Below are positions 23,949 through 31,641 of a stretch of 53,667 nt of DNA, in pieces. The notes beneath the pieces were generated by a model. The model ran no database searches, was not told where the DNA came from, and saw nothing but the letters and a program-made list of their open reading frames with translations. The stretch's first letter is position 1. Every line of letters begins with the position of its first letter. The DNA lies in the NCBI GenBank assembly GCA_016783145.1, contig JADHXD010000010.1:1-53667 (forward strand). The letters are read 5' to 3'. This stretch comes from Anaerolineae bacterium. Its GTDB lineage: Bacteria; Chloroflexota; Anaerolineae; JAFGEY01. Made by a program: the position numbers and the translations under genes.

Positions 23949-24767
23949 CTATTGAGCCTTTGCCCGCCAGCCCAATGCACCATCCCGTGGGCAGGCTTCG
24001 ATGCAAGCTCCGCAGGCAAAGCAGTCGGCGTGGATTTTCTTTCCATCGTAAAAGTTGGCCATCGCCTGACCGGGGCAAGCCTTGATGCACAACTGGCACT
24101 CTTTGCACGTCTCACGGTTGATGCGCGGGCGGAACAGACTCCCCTGCTCCACCAGCCAGCCCAACAGTCCAAAGGGGCACAGAAAATGGCACCACGGACG
24201 GTAGACGAACAAGCTGGTGACGAGCACCGCAGCCGAGAACAGCCCAACCCCCAGCGTGAAATTGAATTGAAAGAGCTGAAACGGATCGATGACGCCGATC
24301 CAGTCCAGCCCTGCTGCAGCCAATCCCGCGACCAAGGCCACAAAGGCGACGATGCGCACGATGTTGGACAGCCAAAAGGGTGGCTTCCACTTGGGCAGGG
24401 GGACGCGGTGAAGCAGGTCTTGCAGCAGTCCCAGTTGACAGCCCCAACCACAGATGGACTTGTTGGAGATCAAGACCGTCAGCAACAAGACGACCAGCAT
24501 TGCGGCGACGGGGAGCATAAACTGGCGGCGCACCAAGGCGGTGGTGAGCAGCGTGCGCAGCGAAGCGACGGGATTGGGATTTAGATCTCCCGGGATGAGC
24601 GCGCCAAAGATGAATCCAAAAGTCAGCACGCCACCGATGAGAAAAGCGAGGCGCACCCTGGATGTCACTTTGCGGCGGCGCAAGAGGACCGTGACCACGA
24701 TGACCACGGCGATCCACAGGACGAATTTGACCAGAATCAGTGGGTTCAGGGTCATTTGATCGGGCAT
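23949..24767 (-). CDS. NapH/RdxA-like membrane 4Fe-4S protein
   Basis: This is a 272-residue protein with about five membrane helices, two cytoplasmic Cys motifs of the NapH/YccM/RdxA type (SICGWGCQLG near residue 106 and HFLCPFGLLG near 198) and two C-terminal ferredoxin-like 4Fe-4S sites (CKECQLCIKACP and CFACGACIEACP). It should pass electrons between the quinone pool or cytoplasmic ferredoxin and an unknown partner. The ATG at 24767 follows GGAGAG. It lies between marR and the broken ABC exporter in the same direction. No nitrate, nitrous oxide or cytochrome oxidase genes are adjacent, so the pathway is unknown. Confidence 0.85.
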   Translation of the reverse strand: MPDQMTLNPLILVKFVLWIAVVIVVTVLLRRRKVTSRVRLAFLIGGVLTFGFIFGALIPGDLNPNPVASLRTLLTTALVRRQFMLPVAAMLVVLLLTVLISNKSICGWGCQLGLLQDLLHRVPLPKWKPPFWLSNIVRIVAFVALVAGLAAAGLDWIGVIDPFQLFQFNFTLGVGLFSAAVLVTSLFVYRPWCHFLCPFGLLGWLVEQGSLFRPRINRETCKECQLCIKACPGQAMANFYDGKKIHADCFACGACIEACPRDGALGWRAKAQ

Positions 24768-24887
24768 TGAGAACTCTCCGGGTTACAGTATTTTCGTGGA
24801 TTTGGTGGGACGCGGCGTCTTGACCACCAGCAGTTGACCGTGTTCACGTTCGTCTCCTCGGTCTCTGATCGGTGTGATAGGAACGGT

Positions 24888-25331
24888 CTATTCGGAGGCC
24901 GCGCCTTGCTCCGCTGCGCGGATAGCGCGATCCAGCAGCGCCAGCAGCGCAGCACCTTCTTCTGCTGTCAAACCCCTGAGCAGGCGCTGCATCTTGTCCC
25001 GGCGGAAGGTCCGTGCCCGCTCGCACAACGTCTGCCCCTTGACCGTGGTAGAGAGCCGGACGGCACGTCCATCCTGGGGATCGGGCTGCCGTTCCAAGAG
25101 CTCTGCTTTTTCCAGTCGGCGTACGCCCACGCTGATCGTGGGTGCGCTCAGGCCCAGGCCTGCGGCAATGTCTTGAATGCCACACCCTGGCGATGCGGCG
25201 ATCCAGTCCAGCAGGGTGAGCTGTGGCATCGTCACCGTGCTGTCCTCCAACGGATGCTGGTTGAACGCCAGTTTGCGCAGCCGGTCGAACAGATTCACAA
25301 GTCGATCTTCTGGCGATGGTGTATGAGGCAT
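24888..25331 (-). CDS. MarR family transcriptional regulator
   Basis: This 147-residue winged-helix repressor has helices and recognition helix at IQDIAAGLGLSAPTISVGVR and the wing at LLERQPDPQDGRAVRLSTT, the MarR signature DxRxxxxxLT-like region. Dimer helices flank it at both ends. It is the first gene of a minus-strand set with the iron-sulfur membrane protein and the decayed ABC exporter. A palindrome lies over its own promoter (25358-25376), so autorepression is likely. Ligand unknown. Confidence 0.9.
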   Translation of the reverse strand: MPHTPSPEDRLVNLFDRLRKLAFNQHPLEDSTVTMPQLTLLDWIAASPGCGIQDIAAGLGLSAPTISVGVRRLEKAELLERQPDPQDGRAVRLSTTVKGQTLCERARTFRRDKMQRLLRGLTAEEGAALLALLDRAIRAAEQGAASE

Positions 25332-25357
25332 AGTGTGACCCCTGTCTTGGAAGTATT

Positions 25358-25401
25358 TATTTAGACCAACTAAATATAGCGCAGAACTGGATATCTGTCA
25401 A
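25358..25401 (-). promoter_or_regulatory. marR promoter with overlapping 19-bp operator
   Basis: On the minus strand TTGACA (25401-25396) and TATATT (25378-25373) have a 17-bp spacer. The perfect inverted repeat TATTTAGACCAACTAAATA (25358-25376) overlaps the -10 box and extends downstream. A MarR dimer bound there would block RNA polymerase. Confidence 0.85.
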
Positions 25402-25727
25402 GCCGAAAAAGGAGGCCTTTTCTGCAAGGGTTGCTCTGCTTGTAGAAAGGTTAATCGTACACTATTCTCTACCAACACTCAAGAGGGGAACTATCCGCCT
25501 TTGGCTTTACCTCAAAGGCGCCAAGAGTGCGAAGAAAAACTGGGAGAACTTTGCGGTGAAAACCCGAGTTTACCCAACAACACTCAACAGGGAGACTGTC
25601 CCCGTATGGTTCTGGGTATTTTCCCGTCTTAATATATACGGCTGGACCACTAGATGGATAGCTGAGAAATTCCGGTAAGAGGAGTCACCCAGTTGACCGT
25701 CAGAGGAAATTGAAAAGGAGACAAGAA
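25402..25727. other. Intergenic region with orphan insertion-sequence ends
   Basis: Two stretches, 25473-25496 and 25578-25603, match the insertion-sequence end seen at 13017-13042 (core CAACACTCAA(G/C)AGGG followed by GACT or AACT and AT/GTCC). They lie in the same orientation, 105 bp apart, with no transposase between them. They are probably leftovers of excised or deleted elements. No gene is seen. Confidence 0.6.
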
Positions 25728-26120
25728 ATGCGAAAGAAACTGGTTATTTTGACAATGGTTACACTGATTACGCTGGTCGCCGCTACGCCGGCGCTGGCCG
25801 GACACGGTGGGCCTGGTGGAAACGGAGGAGGCGGCGGTCGGCCATTTTTCGCTCTCGTGGGCACTATCACCGCTACGGATGAGGAAGAGATCACTGTCTG
25901 GGTGGCGGATGGCAACCGGTTCGTCGAGCCGTACATCGGGGGTGAACTGACGGTGCAGTTGACCAACAGCACTGGCTTTTTTGTGTGGTACCCAGATGGT
26001 CGCCGGCCCATCGACTTTGAGGATGTAGAGGAGGGCGATACGGCCAGCATCCACGGCACGGTGGTTGATGACGTCTTCACCGCCGACTGGGTGATAGTGG
26101 GCGTACCTTGCGCCCCATAG
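25728..26120 (+). CDS. Secreted small beta-rich protein of unknown function (DUF5666-like)
   Basis: This is a 130-residue protein with a cleavable signal peptide (MRKKLVILTMVTLITLVAAT, cut after ALA near residue 24), a Gly-rich linker and a beta-rich body. The body (FFALVGTITATDEEEITVWV, then EGDTASIHGTVVDDVFTADW) resembles the OB-like DUF5666 domain. The ATG 25728 is chosen because AAGGAG lies seven bases upstream; the TTG at 25710 is less likely. It stands alone, with hairpins just after the stop. Function unknown. Confidence 0.75.
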   Translation: MRKKLVILTMVTLITLVAATPALAGHGGPGGNGGGGGRPFFALVGTITATDEEEITVWVADGNRFVEPYIGGELTVQLTNSTGFFVWYPDGRRPIDFEDVEEGDTASIHGTVVDDVFTADWVIVGVPCAP

Positions 26121-26154
26121 TCACATCCTGAGTTATGTGACTTGGCGTTCGCCA
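26119..26154 (+). terminator. Possible terminator hairpins after the secreted protein gene
   Basis: AGTCACAT (26119-26126) pairs with ATGTGACT (26135-26142) around an 8-nt loop, and TGGCG/CGCCA (26143-26154) forms a second small hairpin. There is no long T-run, so termination would be weak or factor-dependent. Confidence 0.45.
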
Positions 26155-26302
26155 GGCAGGGAGTCCGTCACGACCGCTGGGAAATACATTTCTGATTCTG
26201 CCATACTGATATTCTATACTCTGGTGGTTCGTTATTCTGCCCTAACATAGTGATGGCAAATTCAGATGCGGAATTACTCTTGCCAATGACGGACTCCCTG
26301 CC
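26155..26302. repeat. 148-bp element with perfect 16-bp terminal inverted repeats
   Basis: GGCAGGGAGTCCGTCA (26155-26170) and TGACGGACTCCCTGCC (26287-26302) are exact inverted copies 116 bp apart. The AT-richer interior has no gene. This has the form of a miniature inverted-repeat element, but no target duplication is visible at its flanks. Confidence 0.7.
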
Positions 26303-26444
26303 AGGGCAATCGCGTTCCACTCAGAGTGCCGCGAATCTTGTCCACAGTGGGCCAGATTGCCGGAAAACTGCGCCACAGAGCCTAGAATAGGGCATCGTGA
26401 CACGGTTTTCGCCAATGGGAATTGACCATGCGATTGGCCCTAGT

Positions 26445-27085
26445 GTTCGCTTATTCCTTCCGCTAAGAAGCGATCAGCAGCACAATATCATCAAGTGTGG
26501 CAAGACCAAGGCTGGTCGCCAACGGTACAAGTGCAAGACCTGCGATGGGACGTTCACAGAAACCAAAGGCACGATCTTCTATCGCCGCCGTACGTCAGAA
26601 GACGAAATCATCGATACGCTGGCGCTCATCGGGAAGGGAATCGGATCAGCAGCCTGGTACGGACCAAAGGGTACAAGGAAGACACGATCATCGATTGTAT
26701 CCGCAAAGCGGGTCAACACGCAGAAGCGATGGAAGAGGTGCTGCTGTCAGAGTATCATCTGACATATGGCCAAATCGACGGCTTGTGGGCGTACGTGGGC
26801 AACAAAGGAGAGAAAACCTATCCCGAGACTGACAAAAGCGGACAGTTCTGGGGTTCTACCATGCTCGACATAGATACCCGATTGCGTGTCACGCGAGGGA
26901 GTGCCAAGACAGAGACCGAAGCGTCGATTGAGGTGTTTCAGACCCTGAAGCGGCAGCGTCCCCAACCTGGATGGCAGTACGTCCAGATGGTCAAGCAGCG
27001 TGAGCACGAGCGCAGGGAACCAGAACCACGTGTCTCGGTCTTGAATTGTCTCATAAGCATAACACGAAAGGAGAATGATCAATGA
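26445..27085 (+). pseudogene. IS1-like transposase, frameshifted and 3'-truncated
   Basis: The reading begins with a degenerate zinc-finger region (CGKTKAGRQRYKCKTCDGTF), continues through TKGTIFYRRRTSEDEIIDTL, then shifts frame near 26640 and resumes with GYKEDTIIDCIRKAGQHAEA, QIDGLWAYVGNKGEK and MLDIDTRLRVTRGSAKTETE. Similarity is lost after the Gln/Arg-rich stretch near 26975, and the last residues read into the next gene's leader. It is the longer relative of the 12.7-kb remnant. The first CxxC pair is also damaged. It may supply transcription to the hydrogenase gene downstream, but no promoter was identified. Confidence 0.8.
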
Positions 27086-27999
27086 AAATCAGTCGTCGAG
27101 ATTTTCTAAAGTACTGTGTTGCTACGGCGGGGGTTCTAGGGCTTGAACCGTCCGGGTTGATAAAACTTGAGGAGGTCTTGGCTGAAGAGTTTGCACCGCC
27201 TGTGGTCTGGCTTCAAGGCCAGGGCTGTAGCGGCTGCTCAGTCTCGCTGCTGAACTCGATCCATTACACGACCATTGATGACCTGCTTTTCAATACCATA
27301 GACTTGGAGTACCATTCCACGGTGATGGCAGCGGCAGGAGACCTGGCCGTATCGGCGGCAGAGGCCGCCCTTGCCAGCGAAGGATATATCCTCGTGGTGG
27401 AGGGTGCTATCCCCACAGCAAAGGGCGGCAGGTACTGCTACGCCTGGGAAGGGATGACCGTATTCGATGCGGTGAAAACCTACAGCCAGAGGGCCGCCTT
27501 TATTCTGGCTGTGGGTACCTGCGCCGCATACGGGGGGATACCAGGAGGGGAGGGCAATCTCACCGCGGCAAAGGGAGTGAGCGCGATCCTGGGGAAAGGG
27601 ACTCCCGTGATCAGCATCCCGGGCTGCCCGGCACATCCTGACTGGATAGTAGGGACAATCGCCCATTTGCTGACCGAGGGTCAAGCTCCAAAGCTAGATG
27701 CCGATGGCCGGCCCAGGGATTTCTACCCGGGCACGATACATAGCCAGTGTCCCAACCGACAGACATTCTTTGAGAAGAGTCTTTTTGCCCCAGAACTGGG
27801 CGAACTAGGTTGTCTGTCTAGGCTTGGCTGCAAAGGCAGGGCGACGAGCGCTGACTGCCCTATGCGCCAATGGAACAGTCCAGCACAGGACCAATATGGC
27901 GTGAACTGGTGCATAGGCGCCCGGAGTCCTTGCCAGGGCTGTACGGAGCCTGATTTCCCCGACGGCAAGTCTCCCTTTTATACTCTACAGAGCTCGTGA
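27082..27999 (+). CDS. [NiFe] hydrogenase small subunit, Tat-exported
   Basis: This is a 305-residue electron-transfer subunit. The N-terminus carries the Tat motif SRRDFLKYC. Cys ligands for three Fe-S clusters are visible: QGCSGCSVS and GTCAAYGG with PGCPAHP (proximal), HSQCPNR with LGCLSRLGCKG (distal), and the medial set in CPMRQWN, WCIGARSPCQGC. This points to a periplasm-facing group 1 type uptake enzyme with the large subunit downstream. No C-terminal membrane helix is present, so membrane contact would need another subunit. The ATG is preceded by AAAGGAG. The gene starts right at the end of the transposase remnant. Confidence 0.92.
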   Translation: MKISRRDFLKYCVATAGVLGLEPSGLIKLEEVLAEEFAPPVVWLQGQGCSGCSVSLLNSIHYTTIDDLLFNTIDLEYHSTVMAAAGDLAVSAAEAALASEGYILVVEGAIPTAKGGRYCYAWEGMTVFDAVKTYSQRAAFILAVGTCAAYGGIPGGEGNLTAAKGVSAILGKGTPVISIPGCPAHPDWIVGTIAHLLTEGQAPKLDADGRPRDFYPGTIHSQCPNRQTFFEKSLFAPELGELGCLSRLGCKGRATSADCPMRQWNSPAQDQYGVNWCIGARSPCQGCTEPDFPDGKSPFYTLQSS

Positions 28000-28096
28000 C
28001 TAGACGGTGGCCGCGACAGTCAGAGAGCAAGAGTCCATACCTGTGTGGCCTTGTGTGAAAGCCTAGCGTTCTCAACCTTAGGAAAGAGAGGGCGAA

Positions 28097-29584
28097 ATGC
28101 CTACTATCCGAATCGATCCCGTTACCCGCATTGAGGGGCATCTCGAGGTCGAGGTAAGCGTGGAGACTGTTGACGGGGTACAGCAGGTGATCGCTGCCAA
28201 AAGCTCGGGCACCATGTTCCGCGGCTTTGAGACCATATTGAAGGGCCGGGATCCCCGGGATGCTACTATTCTCACTCAGCGGATTTGCGGCGTGTGTCCC
28301 GTCTCGCATGCGATGGCAGCGACGCTTACCCTAGAGTCCGCCTTTGACATCTCTCCCCCCGACAACGGCCGGATCCTCCGCAATCTGGTGCTGGGCGCCA
28401 ACTTTATCATGTCCCACATCCTGCACTTTTATCACCTGGCGGCGCTGGACTATATTGACACCAGCAACGCCGTCCCCATGTCCCCCTGGCAACCGCAGTA
28501 CATCACCCCGGACATGGTGACCGGCGGTATAGCTGCTGACCTTGTTGGCCACTATGTCGAGGCGCTGGCGATGCGCAGAAAGGCCCACCAGATGGGAGCG
28601 ATCTTTGGCGCCAAGCTCCCCTGTGTATCGACTTTTGTTCCCGGGGGCTGCACCGAGGTGGTCACTGCGGAAAAGGTCGCTGACTTTAGGGACCTGCTTG
28701 GTGAGCTGCGCGGCTTTATCGATGGCGTCTACGTACCCGATATCCTGACCGTAGCCGGTGCATTCCCCGACTATTTCAGCATTGGCGGAGGATGCGGCAA
28801 CCTGCTCGCTTACGGCGTCTTTAACCTGGACGCTGTGGGAACCAAGCTCTTGTGTGGCGGACGCTACACAGACGGGGCATTCCTCAATGTTGACCCCACC
28901 CAGATCATAGAGTACGTCAAGCACTCTCGGTACACAGCCGCGAGCGGAAATGTGAACCCGAGTGTGGGGGTAACCGAGCCAGCTATCGACAAGGTCGACG
29001 CCTACTCGTGGATAAAATCACCCAGATATGACGACCAGGTTCACGAGGCAGGGCCGCTGGCGCGGATGTTTGTGAACTATTTGGCAGGAGAATCTACAGT
29101 CGTAGCGCTGGTGGACGATGTCCTTGACTACTTTGGCACAGACCCCGGTGCCCTTTTCAGCGTTTTGGGCCGTCACGCAGCGCGCGCGATCGAGTGCAAG
29201 GTTGTCGCCGATAGCATGGATGGATGGCTGGATGAGCTGGTCGTAGGTGGCCCTGTCTATGAATACAGCTCCATTCCCGAGTCTGCCAGCGGGATAGGCC
29301 TCACCGAGGCACCCCGTGGCGCACTGGGGCACTGGATCGATATCAGCCAGGGCAAGATCGAGAGGTATCAGGTGATCACGCCCACCGCCTGGAATGCCTC
29401 GCCTATGGACGACTTGGGGGAGATGGGGCCTATGGAACAAGCGTTGATCGGGACCCCGGTGGCCGATGTGGATCAGCCGATAGAGGTGCTAAGGGTAGTT
29501 CACTCTTTCGACCCCTGTCTTGCTTGTGCGGTTCATCTGGTGACCCCCGAGGGACAGAGTTTGGCAGAGTTCCGTGTCTCATGA
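28097..29584 (+). CDS. [NiFe] hydrogenase large (catalytic) subunit
   Basis: This 495-residue nickel-iron subunit has both active-site Cys pairs: RICGVC (near residue 62) and DPCLACAVH near the C-terminus. The remaining tail after the His (LVTPEGQSLAEFRVS, 15 residues) is the piece removed by the maturation protease encoded next. Family motifs such as DPVTRIEGHLEVEV at the start are intact, and nothing suggests inactivity. The ATG has the ribosome site GGAAAGAGAGGG. It would travel out with the small subunit through Tat. No hyp maturation genes or cytochrome b partner are in the window. Confidence 0.93.
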   Translation: MPTIRIDPVTRIEGHLEVEVSVETVDGVQQVIAAKSSGTMFRGFETILKGRDPRDATILTQRICGVCPVSHAMAATLTLESAFDISPPDNGRILRNLVLGANFIMSHILHFYHLAALDYIDTSNAVPMSPWQPQYITPDMVTGGIAADLVGHYVEALAMRRKAHQMGAIFGAKLPCVSTFVPGGCTEVVTAEKVADFRDLLGELRGFIDGVYVPDILTVAGAFPDYFSIGGGCGNLLAYGVFNLDAVGTKLLCGGRYTDGAFLNVDPTQIIEYVKHSRYTAASGNVNPSVGVTEPAIDKVDAYSWIKSPRYDDQVHEAGPLARMFVNYLAGESTVVALVDDVLDYFGTDPGALFSVLGRHAARAIECKVVADSMDGWLDELVVGGPVYEYSSIPESASGIGLTEAPRGALGHWIDISQGKIERYQVITPTAWNASPMDDLGEMGPMEQALIGTPVADVDQPIEVLRVVHSFDPCLACAVHLVTPEGQSLAEFRVS

Positions 29585-30083
29585 GACCGAAACCCCAAAA
29601 GCAGCAAACCACCCACCAAGGACAGCAGTAGTAGGAGTGGGAAATCTGTTGCTAAAGGATGAAGGGGTAGGGGTACACGTCATTCAAGCGATGCAAAAGG
29701 CGTCCCTGGAAAGCACAGGGGAGCTGACGATCATCGATGGTGGAACTTGGCCAGATGCTTTTTATCTCCTTCCAGAGGGGATTGACAAATTGATCATCGT
29801 TGACGCCGTGAGGGGAGGGGACAAGCCGGGGACCATATACCGATTTACTCCCCAAGACATCGTTTTTCGCAGAGAAACCGTTACCTCATTGCATCAGCTA
29901 GGCATAGCAGAAGGTCTAGCCATGATCGAGCATACGGGACGCAATCCCCAAGATGTTGTGATCATTGGAGTTGAACCGAAGGAGATAGATTGGGGATTAG
30001 AGATGTCCCCAGAGCTGCAAAAAAGAGTTCCACAAATCATAGAGTTGGTGAGAAAGGAAACAGGTGTTGCAGGAGTTGATTAG
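29574..30083 (+). CDS. Hydrogenase maturation endopeptidase (HyaD/HupD family)
   Basis: This 169-residue nickel-dependent protease removes the C-terminal tail of the large subunit. The signature VVGVGNLLLKDEGVGVHV carries the Glu ligand, IIVDAVRGG the Asp and SLHQLG the His. The GTG start at 29574 overlaps the large-subunit gene by 11 bases, so the two are coupled. The ~20 residues before the family core are unconserved, so a later start is possible. It is the last intact gene before a stretch of decayed genes on the opposite strand. Confidence 0.9.
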   Translation: MSHETETPKAANHPPRTAVVGVGNLLLKDEGVGVHVIQAMQKASLESTGELTIIDGGTWPDAFYLLPEGIDKLIIVDAVRGGDKPGTIYRFTPQDIVFRRETVTSLHQLGIAEGLAMIEHTGRNPQDVVIIGVEPKEIDWGLEMSPELQKRVPQIIELVRKETGVAGVD

Positions 30084-30102
30084 TCCTGCGCCGCCGGACC
30101 AG

Positions 30103-30456
30103 TCAGCCAATCCTCCATACTACACCTACCAGAACTGCCATACCCAGGATCACTAGTGGTAGGTTATCGATAGCCATTCCCCAGAGCGGACCGGCAGGCG
30201 GCACAAAGGATGGCGCATCCGACACGCAGCTTGTATCTGGTGAGTGTGCTGGGTCATTCATAGAATCTGCCATCATGGCGATCCCACAGCCGCTCATGGT
30301 CACGTGCGCCTTATCGCCGAACTCAACCAAGTAGCTCGTGCCAAAGTTCTCGGCTACCTGAGCACCCAGTTCGGGCGGCTTGTTAGTATCGTTGACACCT
30401 TCCATGATCAGCACAGGGACTGGAAAGAGAGAAGGCCCGACTGGTTACGGGGAACG
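30103..30456 (-). pseudogene. C-terminal fragment of a secreted alpha/beta hydrolase (TAP-like)
   Basis: The minus-strand frame reads LFPVPVLIMEGVNDTNKPPE, then YLVEFGDKAHVTMSGCG and ADSMNDPAHSPDTSCV, as in the C-terminal TAP-like part of secreted alpha/beta hydrolases, including the GxxD and the catalytic His region. It ends with a membrane helix (LPLVILGMAVLVGVVW). The nucleophile-bearing N-terminal two thirds are missing, so it is a remnant. Confidence 0.7.
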
Positions 30457-30471
30457 CTGGTTCGCCCTACG

Positions 30472-30960
30472 TCAGTCCTTTACGCGGTAGTTGCGCATCA
30501 ATCCCAGGTCTTTGTGTTCCAGGTTGTGGCAGTGGTACAGGTAGAGTCCCTCACAGTCCTCGAACTTGAGCAGCACCTTGACCCGTTCGCCAGGCATCAG
30601 GAGCTTGGCCGCCAGAGAAGGCCAAGCTCTGCAGGCGCAGCTCAGTGCCGATCTCTCGACCGCTCAAGTCGGCCCACAACTCGATCCGCTCGCCGGGACT
30701 GAGCACGACATAGTCGCGTTGCACTGCCCTCTCTAACAGGCCACCGATCGATATGCCCGTGTCGCTACCGGCAGGACAAAGTTGGGCTGTCCATTGACCA
30801 GGATGCGGTCGCCGAGAAAACCCATCATGCGATCTATCATCCCGTTTCCGAGATAGACGAACTGGTTGCCGGGATCAAGCGTACGATTTTGGGCATCGTT
30901 TCATACCGCCGGTTGGCGGGTAGAGATCGGGATACACTTGCAAGGCTTGATCGATGTTCT
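30472..30960 (-). pseudogene. Multicopper oxidase remnant, several frameshifts
   Basis: Minus-strand pieces in different frames read GFLGDRILVNGQPNFVLPV, then [20 protein letters not shown] with [12 protein letters not shown], then [18 protein letters not shown] and [20 protein letters not shown]. The last contains the type 1/3 copper motif HCHNLEHxxxGLM of multicopper oxidases. At least two frame changes and internal losses are needed to connect them, and the N-terminal cupredoxin is absent. Confidence 0.8.
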
Positions 30961-30973
30961 TGCCTTGCCCACG

Positions 30974-31120
30974 CTAGGGTGGGTCTGGCCATCCCAAGGT
31001 CTCATCGCCCAACTGGCGTAGCACAGGTAGGATATTGCGCGTGTTGTGACTGGCTGTCGAACCGCTGACGCAGTGATGGGTGTCGAACCTCCTGAATCCC
31101 TCGATCGGTTGCACTGCCAT
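30974..31120 (-). pseudogene. Short coding remnant, not clearly recognised
   Basis: A minus-strand frame from ATG 31120 encodes 48 residues (MAVQPIEGFRRFDTHHCVSG at the start). The EGFRRFDTHHC segment recalls the N-terminal, Cys-containing part of the C39-like/BtrH family, of which a C-terminal fragment lies at 12.05 kb. The rest is unlike it. It lies in a run of decayed genes and is too short to be a full protein. Confidence 0.3.
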
Positions 31121-31128
31121 CCCTGACC

Positions 31129-31476
31129 TCACAGCGCCGCGCGGATTGCATCCAGGGTCGCTTTGGCTTGAGGCACAAAGCCAAAGAAACGCTCCAACTT
31201 GTCGCAGGCAGCATAGTCGGTGCAGTGAGCGCAATTGGCGACCTCTCGTGACTGCCCGCAGGCGCGGATGTCGCACTCGGCACAGTGACCGCATTTGAGC
31301 CCTTCAACCAGGCATCCATCGCAGGCCACATCGTCAACGGTCATCCCGGATGCGCTGTACTCCTCGCGCCATTGGTCGCGCACGCGTCGCAAAGCGGCAT
31401 AGTCGTTGGCCTGGGTGGCAATGTAGGCCGAACAATCGGTACAGGTCAGACCACAAAACGCAATCATTGTATCCAC
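31129..31476 (-). CDS. DUF3795 family cysteine-rich protein
   Basis: This is a 115-residue protein of the DUF3795 family: FCGLTCTDCSAYIATQANDY at the start and a Cys-rich centre (CDGCLVEG, CGHCAECDIRAC, NCAHCTDYAACDKL). The spacing suggests zinc or iron-sulfur binding. The GTG at 31476 is chosen because AGGAGG lies seven bases upstream; ATG 31467 is the alternative. The family is widespread in anaerobes and functionally unknown. Confidence 0.82.
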   Translation of the reverse strand: MDTMIAFCGLTCTDCSAYIATQANDYAALRRVRDQWREEYSASGMTVDDVACDGCLVEGLKCGHCAECDIRACGQSREVANCAHCTDYAACDKLERFFGFVPQAKATLDAIRAAL

Positions 31477-31518
31477 TGTTGATCCTCCTGTATTCGGTGT
31501 CACGGAACACGCAGCACG

Positions 31519-31641
31519 TCAATGCCATTCCAACGCACTGCAACCATTGAGGCGCAGCACGCGGTTGATATCACCGATGTGTTGCTGGCTCAACCGCCGG
31601 ATGCGACGAAACCTGGCGACCTGGCGCTTGGTGAATCTCAT
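31519..31641 (-). CDS. Small basic protein, 40 residues, coupled to the ModF-like gene
   Basis: ATG 31641 overlaps the stop of the upstream ATPase gene as ATGA and opens a 40-codon frame that is strongly basic at its N-terminus (MRFTKRQVARFRRIRRLSQQ) and has a helical second half. The coupling supports translation. No family was recognised. The sequence up to residue 36 has the look of a DNA- or RNA-binding helix pair, which is only an impression. Confidence 0.45.
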   Translation of the reverse strand: MRFTKRQVARFRRIRRLSQQHIGDINRVLRLNGCSALEWH

